Assembly (NCBI GenBank): GCA_037447655.1
Contig: JBBHKE010000726.1
Coordinates: forward strand, 99,875-163,874
Source: Zygnema cylindricum
Taxonomy: Eukaryota > Streptophyta > Zygnematophyceae > Zygnematales > Zygnemataceae
Reading direction: 5' to 3'
DNA length: 64,000 nt
Part shown: positions 1 to 9,503 of the stretch, piece after piece
How the letters are laid out: each line of letters begins with the position of its first letter
Position numbering within the stretch: position 1 is the first letter of the stretch
Made by a program: the position numbers and the translations under genes
Notes under the pieces: generated by a model
The model's input: only the letters and a program-made list of their open reading frames with translations
What the model was told of the DNA's origin: nothing
Database searches by the model: none

Positions 1-870
1 CTCTCTCCCTCACCCTCCACACCCACTCCCTGTCGTCAAGATTGCCTTGCACCTAATTGCCTTTCGCCAACCTCTTCTTGCCTTCCCTCCTCTTTGACTG
101 TGTACCTCTGCATCCGTTAATCCACGTTCCGTTAGAACTGCTGTCCCTCACCCACACCTCCCACTCCCTCTCTCCTGCCCTCTCCCTCCCGTCCTCTCCC
201 TCTCGGCCCTCTCCTTGTCCCTCTCCGCCCCCTCTCTCTCAGCCCCCTGGTCGGGGGGAGGGGGTGATGGGAAGGGATGCTGACGTCGGCTAATTCGGCA
301 GTGTTTGGCGGAGACAGAGACGGCGTCGAATCGGAAGAGAGGAGAGGGAGAGGCTCGACCGAGAGTGTGGTCAGGGGAGTGGAGAGGGATGTGGAGGCCC
401 TGGGGGGAGAGGGAGAGGAGAGGGAGAGGGAGAGTGAGTAGGAGTGGGGAGAGGGGGGAGGGGAGAGGAGAGGGAGAGGAGAGTGAGAGGGAGCAGGACT
501 CGGTAGAGGGAGGAGCGGGAGGGGAGAGAGAGAGGGAGAGGCTCGACCAAGAGTGTGGTCGGGGGAGTGGAGAGGGATGTGGAGGCCCTCGGGGGAGAGT
601 GAAAGAGGGCGAGGGAGAGTGAGAGAGAGAGTATGAGTGGGCAGAGGGGGGGGGAGAGAGAAAGGGAGAGGGAGTAGGACTCGGGAGAGGGAGGAGGGGG
701 AGGGGAGAAGAAGAGGGAGAGGCTCGACCGAGTGTGGTCGGAGGAGTGGAGAGGGATGTGGAGGTCCTGGGGGGAGTGGGAGAGGAGAGGGAGAGGGATA
801 AAGGGGGGCGTAAAGGGGGAGAGGGGGAGAGGGGAAGAGAAGAGGATAGTTTTTGGCAATTAAATTGTAC
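1..870. repeat. CT/GA-rich satellite with ~185-bp tandem units
   Basis: Pyrimidine-rich on the left, then purine-rich on the plus strand. A higher-order unit beginning GGCTCGACC starts at 352, 540 and 721 (spacing 188 and 181). Each is followed by GTGTGGTC, GGGAGTGGAGAGGGATGTGG and a run of GAGAGGGA. Long open frames exist on both strands, but they are repetitive Pro/Ser/Leu or Gly/Arg/Glu translations of the satellite and are not called as genes. Confidence 0.85.
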
Positions 871-1175
871 AGAAGAGGATATTCCAAGTTTAAAAACCCT
901 AAAAAACCTTTTTTTTTTCTTTTTTTTCAAACTTTCTTTCTTTCTTTTTCCGCAACGTAATATAAATAAAAGTATAATGCCTAAAAACCCTAAAAATATC
1001 TTTAAAAATCCTAGAAAACCCAAAAAAACACTAAGAACCCTAAAAAATCCAAGAAAAAACCCTGAAACACCGAAAGAAAACAGTGAAAAAGACCTAAACA
1101 GCCCTAGTAGAAAAAACCATAATTCCTACATTCTTACCCTTTTCCTTCATGGTTGCCTGACAAAACACTAATTTT
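871..1175. other. AT-rich spacer, no gene seen
   Basis: Contains poly-T, poly-A and scattered AAACCCTAAAAA words. No convincing reading frame or RNA gene. Confidence 0.6.
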
Positions 1176-1385
1176 AACCCTAGTTAAAGGGTCCCATATT
1201 ATGTTAGCCCTAATTTTAACCCTGGTTGAAATTGCCCATACTACTCTTAACCCTAATTTTGACCCTAGTTCTCTAACCCTAGTTTTAACTCTATTTCTCT
1301 AACCCTACTTTCAACCGCAGTTCTCTGACCCTAATTTTAACCCTAGTTAAAACTAGGGTTAAAATTAGGGTTTAAATTAGGGTTA
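1176..1385. repeat. Degenerate telomere-like CCCTAA block with inverted junction
   Basis: Repeated CCCTAATTTTAACCCTAGTT-type words read in the C-rich direction up to about 1348, then switch to the G-rich complement. The switch is a perfect 20-bp inverted repeat (1329-1348 against 1351-1370) around two A bases. The units resemble, but are not, the plant CCCTAAA telomere repeat. It may be an old head-to-head telomere-type fusion or simply a local palindrome. Confidence 0.65.
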
Positions 1386-1519
1386 AGATCAGCTCCCCAC
1401 CTGCTTCTGCTGTTTCGCAATTTTCGAGATCGCGGTTAACACCCCCCATTGTCCGGGCGTGACAGGTGTCACAACCTCCTGAGCCAGCCGGGCTGCTTCC
1501 ATCCAGGGCGACAGAGGAA

Positions 1520-1605
1520 GCGCTGACGTGGCAGGTGCTGACGTGGCGGGTGCTGGGGTGGCAGGGTTTAAGGCCTGACACGTGGCAAGAGCTGACGTGG
1601 CAGGA
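1520..1605. repeat. TGACGTGGC motif array
   Basis: TGACGTGGC(A/G) occurs at 1524, 1539 and 1593, with degenerate versions near 1554 and 1576 (TGACACGTGGCA). The word contains the ACGTGG core bound by plant bZIP factors. The roughly 15-bp spacing fits a minisatellite as well as a regulatory cluster. A further TGACGTGGCA lies at about 16539. Confidence 0.55.
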
Positions 1606-1639
1606 TTTGAGGGGAGACAAGCGGCATCAGGGGCAGGAG

Positions 1640-1815
1640 GCGGATGGTGGGGGAAAGAGAAGGCAGACATGGGGATAGAGGGAGGGAGAGGGGGAGGGAG
1701 AGGGGGAAAGAGAGAGGAGGGAAGAGAGGAGGAAGAGAGGGAAGGGGTGGGAAGGGGGAGGGAGAGGAGGTGTACGGAGAACTGGAGAGGGGGAGCGGGT
1801 GAGGAAGAGAGGGAT
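1640..1815. repeat. GA-rich block at duplication edge
   Basis: GGGAGGGAGAGG-type repeats directly precede the point where similarity to the 21.7-kb region starts (about 1816). A similar GA block sits in the intron of the other copy at 21120-21385. Confidence 0.6.
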
Positions 1816-2273
1816 ACACAGTGTACGTATTTGGGATTGTGATATCCGCAAGGTTGTGATATTCGGGGCATATAAAAGTGAGAAATTTCTCCAAGTATGA
1901 ACTTTGCATCGTCAATATGGTGATGATTGTCTGTAATCAAAAAATGTGATGTGTTTCCACGATACGTGTACTCTATAGCAAAATAGGTTTTTCAAATTTG
2001 GTATGGTGTACAATACTACAGAACTACAATATTGTGCTAAAAGTGTTCTTTTACGGATAACAATACTCATTTACTATGCAAAAATCCTGCATGTGTGCAG
2101 AGAAAAAGAGCTTCAGAGGAGAAAAATGCCTTGAAATTTCCAAGTGATACTTGGTGGAGTCTGTTGCCTCTGAGTGTTGCGTTTCCCTGTTGCATAACAC
2201 ACTTTCCTTTGTGTAGACGGCACAGGTAGCCATAATGAATGTCTGACAGTATGAACGTTATGGTTTGTGGCAG

Positions 2274-3138
2274 GAGATAAAACCGATATTATGAAATTGA
2301 AAGAAGAACGTCTTCTTCGTCACTTGGAGCATCACCTGAGTGAGTTGGAGTTGGTGAACCCATGACTAAAATCTCATCTGAAACATTTACGCAGCTTGAT
2401 GTCCTTTTAATGAAGATTCACTTCAAAGTCAACATGTTCATGATTACTATCTTTTTGAGACCATCTCACTTATGAAACACCTCTCTTTTGTTCTTTAGGG
2501 TATCGACAACGCGGACATGGTTCTCCCGAAGGTGGAGGTGGCAATGCATGAAAAAGGTTGGTTTTTGCAGATCGACGGGACCTCAGAGGCCATGAAAGCC
2601 TCTTTGAAAGCGACCATGAAGAGCTTGTCGGCAAGAATCGAGTTCGCCAAAAGAAGCATTAAATTTCTAACATCCCGAGTCACAGCCTTGCAAGCGACTT
2701 TGGATCAATGGCAGACTGAAACCGCCAATAAGCAGCTCTATTACATCACTATTTTCACTTTTGTGTCTCTCCCTTTGACCATTATACTTGGACGTAAGCC
2801 TCTTTGAACCTGTCCTTTGATATGCTATTGCGCATGAAGTTATTTCAAATTCTGTAGAGTACATAGGGCTACGATAACATTTTCATCCACACTTATAATA
2901 ACTCGTGCTTTCTTTATTCGCAGTGTTCGGACTCAGTGTTGGAGGAGTTCCATGGACGTCGGAATCAGATGGCGATCCGATGGGATTTGCATATGTTGCA
3001 TTGATATGTACTTTTATAGCCGTACCCTTAATGCTACTTTTTCTCTGGGATGAGATCGTGTACTATCTTATGCTCATTCTGTTTGTGCCCTTAAATATAA
3101 TATGGATCCCGATGGCCATTCTCACAAATCGCCGTTGA
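2274..3138 (+). pseudogene. CorA-like divalent-metal transporter, 3' exons only (copy A)
   Basis: Three exons fit in phase: 2274-2353, 2499-2793 and 2924-3138. All have GT-AG borders (TTG|GTGAAC, GGAC|GTAAGC, TTTAG, TTCGCAG). They encode a charged helical segment with LTSRVTALQATLDQWQTE, then a first membrane helix ending SLPLTIILG. Across the splice follows LFGLSVGGVPW, then a second helix and a short tail. Helix, P-L-T, FGxxVGG-P loop and second helix is the C-terminal plan of CorA/ZntB-type Mg/Zn channels, in which GMN is usual; here that triplet reads GLS. The 5' exons present in the 20-kb copy are absent, because similarity stops at about 1816 inside the preceding intron. This is probably a truncated duplicate. 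The family call rests on motif pattern alone. Confidence 0.65.
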
Positions 3139-3710
3139 TGTATTTATAACTGTGTGCCCATAGCATTTATAGGTGAGTTTTTCTTTTGCGCACATGGAAG
3201 GAACCGTGAAGCCTTTGATTACAAGCTTGTAATTTTTTTTTTTTTTTTTTAGATTTGTTCTATAATCGCTGTCAAAGTCATCCGATTAACTAGTATATAG
3301 AAAATTATGTGAAGAGAAGAAGGAAAAAAATATCAGTAAACATAAGCTATGACATTATCAGGTATATGAGACAGATATAGATTATTATTTATTATTATTA
3401 TTATTTCATTTTTTTACATATATATTTAACTTACTCTTTTTAATGAATTTTGTTTCAACGGATTAATAATAATGAACTAAATGCTATCATGAGGGGGAGA
3501 AAGATAGATGCAACGATTTAGTTTTAGAGCTTATTCCGCTATTTGTATGCCATGGAGTTGATTACTCACTTTTGCTTTACTTTTCCCCTCCCTTTACTTC
3601 TTTACTTGTTTTCTTTGGTTTGTTTGTTTCTTAACTTCATTTGTCTTATTCATTTCATTTCTTTTTGAATTACGTTTTTGTTATGGTAGAACACACTAGA
3701 TAGGCATCCA
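3139..3710. other. 3' flank of CorA-like copy A, no gene seen
   Basis: AT-rich with poly-T and ATT repeats. It matches 23160-23714 of copy B. No coding signal. Confidence 0.6.
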
Positions 3711-4005
3711 ATGCCCAACATCAATGTTCAATATCCAATGCCCAATGTCCAATGTCCATTTTGCAATGTTCAATGTCCAATGTCCAATGTCCATTTTGCA
3801 ATGTCCAATGCCCAATGTCCAATGTCCATTTTGCAATGTTCAATGTCCAATTTCCAATGTCCATTTTGCAATGTCCAATGTCCATTGTCCAATGTCCATT
3901 TTGCAATGTCCAATGTCCAATGTCCATTTTGCAATTTCCAATGTCCATTTTGCAATGTTCAATATCCAATGTCCAATGCCCAACGCCAAATGATGCCCAA
4001 TTTTT
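3711..4005. repeat. TGTCCAA heptamer minisatellite (copy A)
   Basis: TGTCCAA, TGTCCAT and TTTGCAA heptamers alternate, often as a 21-28-bp higher-order unit. All six frames are open for long stretches because seven is not a multiple of three. The resulting Met-Ser-Asn-Val-Gln-Cys translations are artefacts. A diverged homologue lies at 23715-23945. Confidence 0.9.
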
Positions 4006-4475
4006 TATGTCCAATGATAAACTTATATGCTAAAACATTAAGTATTGTTATCCCTAGGAGGTTAAAATGAGAAGGAAATTGCATTTTCGAATGTCCAACA
4101 TGTTAATCCTATCATCAGCTAAAATTTACAAGACATACTAAACTTGGCAAAGAGTCTTTAAAACCAGCAAAGTAAGCTTATCCAAACCAGCAGCTAAACT
4201 TTGCATAAAAACTTGGTCAACAGTTCAATTAAGAGGAGGACAATCACATTCTGTGAGGTAGTAACAATTTAACTAATAACAATACCAACAAGGATGCAAT
4301 AAGAGAAGCTTGTTATCACTATAAAAGACCAAATTAATCGAATTTCACATTGAGGATGTCATGAAACTTAGAAAACTACGATAAGTGGAAGGCTACTTGA
4401 GTAAAAATTGACAAGGTCACACGTCGTCGACAAACAAACAGCTGGAGTTTGTGAAGTACTACTTTCTCTTTCGTA
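4006..4475. other. AT-rich non-coding, shared with copy B
   Basis: Matches about 23946-24415 closely. No open frame or RNA gene was recognised. Confidence 0.6.
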
Positions 4476-5049
4476 GGTTGAGGTATAGCTACACACACAA
4501 CAAAAAGGGAAGGGGGGATTACTTGGTTCTGATTGTGTTTATTAAGCGAGTAAGCTAAACTGTTCAGTCTCTCCTACCAATTACCTTATTCAGGTTTAAC
4601 ATTCACCACAGTCAAACCCTATCAAAGAAAATATGAATAGTAGTCAGATATAGCTCTGGATAATAATTAAAAAACACTGCCAAACACAATGACTTAACCT
4701 GTAACTAAATGTCGAAATGTCTAAACGTAAATGGATAAATATTCCAAAAAACAATATGTCTAAAAGTCAAAATCCTCAAAGGTTGAAATGTCTAAATAAG
4801 ATAAACACAGGATAAATTAAAAAGCACGATGGTAAACCATCTGAGTCTGGGGGTACAAAAGGGGTGGCATGGCCAAAACTGAAAAACTACAAGCAGGGCA
4901 ATAAAAAATAAAGAAAGCAACGGGAACAAAGAAAAATGGCAAATAGAATAAAAGCACTTAAACTCAAAATGAAAAGCACGACAGCCCACTAAACCAAAAC
5001 TACAACCCAAACCCCAACTCAATTAAATATATACGAAAAGCAACCCCGT
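4476..5049. repeat. 573-bp duplicated unit, first copy
   Basis: Nearly identical to 5971-6543. Both begin GGTTGAGGTATAGCTACAC and end near GAAAAGCAACCCCGT. The right part (from about 4792) is missing from copy B and so looks inserted. On the minus strand it is T/C-rich with a short open frame, reminiscent of a LINE 3' tail, but this is only a guess. Confidence 0.75.
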
Positions 5050-5394
5050 AAGTCCCCCCAGCCCGGGGGATCACGCTGAGGGAGTTCCGGAACACGTCGA
5101 CGATCCATAACCGCAATAGTTGATCGAAGGAGAATAGAAGCCTATGGTTTCGCCAGTGTTCATACGGTTGGCAGCGGCCGTAGGCCCGATCCACAGGTAC
5201 ATAGTGGCGCGAAGTAGGAAATGTCGCGTAGCGAGGAGGAGAACTGGAGTTTAGAACAGGTAGAATCAAATTAAACTACCACGAGAAACATGAGTATATC
5301 TATTGCCATAATTGTTCAAATCGCACGATTTTTTCATTTTTTCCGATTTTTACGTATTCTTCGTGACTTTTGAAAAAATCGCAAAAAAACGCGA
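5050..5394. other. Spacer between duplicated units, unclassified
   Basis: GC-richer than its surroundings. The minus strand has a short open frame (5000-5269, 89 codons) that I do not recognise. It may be further 5' sequence of the insert seen at 4792-5049. Confidence 0.35.
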
Positions 5395-5660
5395 TGTACT
5401 TTCTGTCCGGTAAACTGAACGGACAATTCAGGAAAACTGTACGGTATTTGCGGTAACTGTACGGTTTTGTACGAGAAATGTACGGACTTTGACGAGAAGA
5501 TACATTGCACTTCGTAGTACTTTCTGTCCGGTAAACTGAACAGAAATTTTACGGAAATGTACGGAATTGTACAGAAAATGTATGGACTATTACGAAAAGA
5601 GACAGAAATTGTACAGAAAATGTACAAACTTCAGTACATGTAAATTCATTTTTGACATGT
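5395..5660. repeat. GTACGG-rich dispersed repeat
   Basis: Two tandem units of about 123 bp, each beginning GTACTTTCTGTCCGGTAAAC (about 5396 and 5519) and followed by many TGTACGG words. The same double unit occurs at about 29284-29460 inside the hAT-like insertion in the copia LTR, so it travels with that element family. Confidence 0.7.
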
Positions 5661-5794
5661 ACGGAATAGTACGGATTCACAATCACTAACAATTTTTTCA
5701 AATCGACCTCTCCGATTCTACTTATTATTCGCGCATTTGTATCGTGAGTAAAATACGATTTGAACAACTATGTCTATTGCCCATGTTTTACTTA

Positions 5795-5970
5795 GGGTAC
5801 TTTCGCATGTGCTAAAGTTATAGTTATTTTCTGTCGTTTTCCTCTGTAACTTAGAAAAAAACGAGAAAATCTGCAGCCGTACCAAAAAAACGAAATTAAT
5901 ACCGTACGAATTGCAACTTTAAATGACCTGTAGTTTGTCGTTTAGGTCGATGCAGTTTGTCGTCTAGCGA
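5795..5970. repeat. PIF/Harbinger-like terminal repeat fragment
   Basis: Starts after a TTA trinucleotide with GGGTACTTTCGCATGTGC and contains TTTTCTGTCGTTTTCC. It is the inverted counterpart of 56025-56193 and related to the ends at 13237 and 14305. No matching second end was found nearby, so it is probably a solo end truncated by the tandem duplication. Confidence 0.55.
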
Positions 5971-6543
5971 GGTTGAGGTATAGCTACACACACAACAAAA
6001 AGGGAAGGGGGGATTACTTGGTTCTGATTGTGTTTATTAAGCGAGTAAGCTAAACTGTTCAGTCTCTCCTACCAATTACCTTATTCAGGTTTAACATTCA
6101 CCACAGTCAAACCCTATCAAAGAAAATATGAATAGTAGTCAGATATAGCTCTGGATAATAATTAAAAAACACTGCCAAACACAATGACTTAACCTGTAAC
6201 TAAATGTCGAAATGTCTAAACGTAAATGGATAAATATTCCAAAAAACAATATGTCTAAAAGTCAAAATCCTCAAAGGTTGAAATGTCTAAATAAGATAAA
6301 CACAGGATAAATTAAAAAGCACGATGGTAAACCATCTGAGTCTGGGGGTACAAAAGGGGTGGCATGGCCAAAACTGAAAAACTACAAGCAGGGCAATAAA
6401 AAACAAAGAAAGCAACGGGAACACAGAAAAATGGCAAATAGAATAAAAGCACTGAAACTCAAATGAAAAGCACAACAACCCACTAAACCAGAATAATGAC
6501 CCCAACCCCAACTCAATTAAATATCTACGAAAAGCAACCCCGT
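5971..6543. repeat. 573-bp duplicated unit, second copy
   Basis: Second copy of 4476-5049, offset by 1495 bp. After it the sequence rejoins the copy B order (TTAAGTTCTACATG), so the tandem duplication arose in copy A only. Confidence 0.75.
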
Positions 6544-7745
6544 TAAGTTCTACATGCGTAAATGTTTAATTCTTCAAACGTTTAAATGTCTGGATGTCAA
6601 AATGTCACATGTCTATAAGTTAAAACGTTTGAATGACCAAATGTCTTTATATCTTAAAATGTCGAATTGTGTAACTGTCTCTTTAAACGCCGAAATGTAT
6701 AAATGTCTAAGCGTTGCGGGTTTTCAATTGTGTATAGACCCAAGAAAAGAGTCTATCTCTGCTTGCCTCGGTAGAGAAACAATCTCCAGAAAATACGTCA
6801 GAGAATTTGTTACATTCACGACCAGATCTTTTATAATGTGACATCATACCGACTTTGTAAACACAAATTGATGGCCATCAGTTTTTTATTTTCTGTTGCC
6901 TGTTTTTCTAGTTTCTGTTTTTCTGTTTTTCTGGTTTCTGTTTTCTGTCTCTAATTCCTGTTTTCTGTTTTCTGGGGACTTTTTCTGAAGGGCCAACGCC
7001 TAGGAGAAGAGGAGAGGAGAGAGGAAATTGGAGTGGAAAGGAGAGTAACGAAAACATCCAATTTTTTTGAATTAAAACCAACTCTTTACCAAGTATAATT
7101 TAATTCAGAAAATATATGGGGTTTCTAGGTTTTCTAAGGATAGGAGAAGCTGGAACGAAAAGGTTCTGACAAGGATCCCTCCAACATTCTGAGAAAAAAA
7201 ACGAACAACTTTTTGAACTATGCTGTCTTTTTCTATGATTGATATCATGCAATATTATCTTAACAAATATTTATTTAAAAAATCAAACATATGTGATAAA
7301 ATTATCCCAAAAAATGATGATATAAACCTTTCTTCACATACAGCCAGACAAGATTTTAGTCATTATTGTCATTTTATTTTGTCAGTTTAGGCATTATCAA
7401 ATTTTCCATCAACAATGAAATTCCCAACCATAGGAAAGAAATAAATAAAAATAAAAATATCAAAGCTCCAATTCACTCACCGGAAACAAATCAAAAACTT
7501 TTTGGAAAAGTTTTCTGTTTATTATATTTTTTTTTCCCATCTGTTTTCTTCGTTTAACACAAATCCTACATTTTTTTTGCACAAGGTTTTGTACTTTGGC
7601 TTTTGCTAAAAAAAAAGCTCTGTAAAATACCGAACCTAAAAAAATAAAATTGCCTTCAAACTTTTGAAAACAACAAATCTATTCTAAAACTTCTAAAACT
7701 TCAAAGACTAAACAAAAAAATCTAAAAAAAAAAAAAAAAAAGTTA
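6544..7745. other. AT-rich, degenerate AAATGTCTA repeats, no gene seen
   Basis: 6550-6720 consists of loosely repeated AAATGTCTA-like words. 6890-6975 is TTTCTGTTTTCTG low complexity. The rest matches copies B and C and is probably the 3' flank of the minus-strand gene ending at 7749. Confidence 0.55.
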
Positions 7746-8621
7746 GCGTCAAAAAATCTCCCATCCAAGTTCTGAGTCAGCCGGAGAGGAGAGAGAGGGA
7801 GGAGGGAGAGGGGGGGAGGGGTATCGATCTGGTGATGTTGGCGGTTCTGGAGAGTTATAAATATTATCACTCCGAAAATAAATCCAATCTCTCACATACT
7901 TTGATTTATCTTGAGAATATTCATACTTTCTTTTTTCTTCAAAAACGTTATTTTTTTGAAGATCTATTTCGTCGTTCCATATCCATTGTTCTCTCACTCG
8001 CTCAGAAACTTGTTTCGGTTTCTCTCCCTCTACCCCTGGCTTCTTCTGCGCTTGAATCGATTCTTTGTCTCCACCCGGATTTCTCTTTCTCTCTCCCTCA
8101 AAACATTCTCTCTCTCCCCCCCCCTCAAAACATTGTTCGTCCTGCACCCTTCCTAACCAATTTCTTCTTTGCATTCCGTAAACTTCTTCATCCCAACTTC
8201 TTCTCTCTCTCTCTCCCCCCATATATTGGTTAGAATAGTTTCTTTCTAACCAATATCTTTTCTGCGAATCATTACCTTCTTCACTCCAATCCCAATTCCT
8301 TTCCCTCTCTCCCCCGCCCCGAATTTTCCCTTTCTGACCATTGTTTCCTCTGAAACTGCCACATTTCCTCATTCCACTTCCACCTCTCTCTTTCTCTCTC
8401 CGACTCGAAAAAGTAATTTAAATTGTTTCCGTTAGACCTATATCTCTTCTCCCTTTCCTCTCCTCCTCCTCCTCCTCTTCCCCCTCCTCCTCCTCCTCCT
8501 CTTCCTCCTCCTCCTCCATACCAATCCCAATTCCTCACTCCCTCCAGCCCACAAAAGTAACCCAAATTGTTTCCATTTGACCTATATCTCGTCTCCATTC
8601 CTCCTCCTCCCAATCCTCCTC

Positions 8622-8670
8622 CCCAATCCCAATCCCAATCCCAATCCCAATCACAATCCCAATTCCTCTC
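8622..8670. repeat. CCCAAT hexanucleotide repeat
   Basis: Six to seven CCCAAT/CCAATC units. On the minus strand they encode alternating Trp-Asp in the Trp-rich gene. The assembly gap in copy B falls in the same hexanucleotide repeat. Confidence 0.85.
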
Positions 8671-9443
8671 TCCACCTCGCTCTAAACATTCTCTCTCTCC
8701 CTCTCCCTCTCCCTCAAGACATAAGTCAAATTTGACTCCTTTTAACCCAAATTTTTTCTGCAACTCATTCGCTTCTTCATCCGCCTCTTCGGCCTCTTCT
8801 ATTAATAAGCTAACTTTATTTACTTTATCCTGTTTATATACCTTCATAGCCACTTTTATCACATTTTTTATTGCTCCGGCCAATAATCGCAAACTCTCAC
8901 ATCTCGTCATCGCCACTTCTCTCCCTATCTCTTTCAACTTCTTTTTTAAACGAATCTTTTCTTAGCCAGTCATCTTTTCTCAGCGAATTGTCGTTTTTTA
9001 GAGAGTCATTTTTTTTCAGAGAATCATTGTTTTTTAGCGATTCATCTTTTTCTAACGGATTTGTTTTTGACGAATCTTTCAAAGTTTTATTTTGGGATTT
9101 TTTTGTCGGAGCGGTGACATTGTTAAGCAGAAGTTTTCCTTCGCTTAAAAGAAAGAAAGCCCGTTTGATATTATTTGAGCTTAAAGCCCATTTCATATCC
9201 GTAATTAATTCGGAAAGTTGTTTTTTACACCAATCAAGTTGCTCTTGACTCGGAATTAGATCCAAAAAAAGTACTTCCTGCAAAACACATGTAAAACTTG
9301 AGAAAATATAAATTAAATTGAAGTAAAGAAAAGAAAAGAACGTAAAAAGGAAGGGAAAAAGAAAAGAAAAGAAGATTGAAATGCAACAAATGGAATGAAA
9401 AGAAAATAATAAAAAAAAAAAAAAAGAAAGAAATGAAATACAT

Positions 9444-9445
<2 letters not shown>

Positions 9446-9500
<55 letters not shown>
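9446..9500. repeat. TA dinucleotide microsatellite
   Basis: About 27 uninterrupted TA units, inside the intron (9278-10556) of the minus-strand pseudokinase gene. Confidence 0.95.

Positions 9501-9503
<3 letters not shown>

Larger units (their letters stand above)
1816..8960. repeat. Segmental duplication, copy A
   Basis: Aligns by eye with 21688-26906 (copy B), and its 3' part with 27236-28849 (copy C). Shared content, in order: CorA-like exons, AT-rich DNA, TGTCCAA array, AAATGTCTA-type degenerate repeats, and the 3' end of the Trp-rich gene. Copy A carries a 1.5-kb tandem duplication (4476-6543) that copy B lacks. Exact boundaries were not computed. Confidence 0.8.

Noticed and set aside
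132-1023. Long Pro/Ser/Leu open frames on the minus strand
   Set aside because: Translations of CT/GA satellite. No start context, domains or non-repetitive segments.
3721-4070. Six overlapping Cys/Met/Asn-rich frames
   Set aside because: Produced by the TGTCCAA heptamer array, open in several frames at once.
7832-8233. Plus-strand frame repeated at 26113 and 28243
   Set aside because: Shadow of the minus-strand Trp-rich gene. The minus frame has the recurring Trp/Gln pattern and the splice-consistent upstream exon.
8567-8965. Plus-strand PPPNPPPQSQSQSQ frame
   Set aside because: Reverse reading of the CCCAAT repeat and helical segment.
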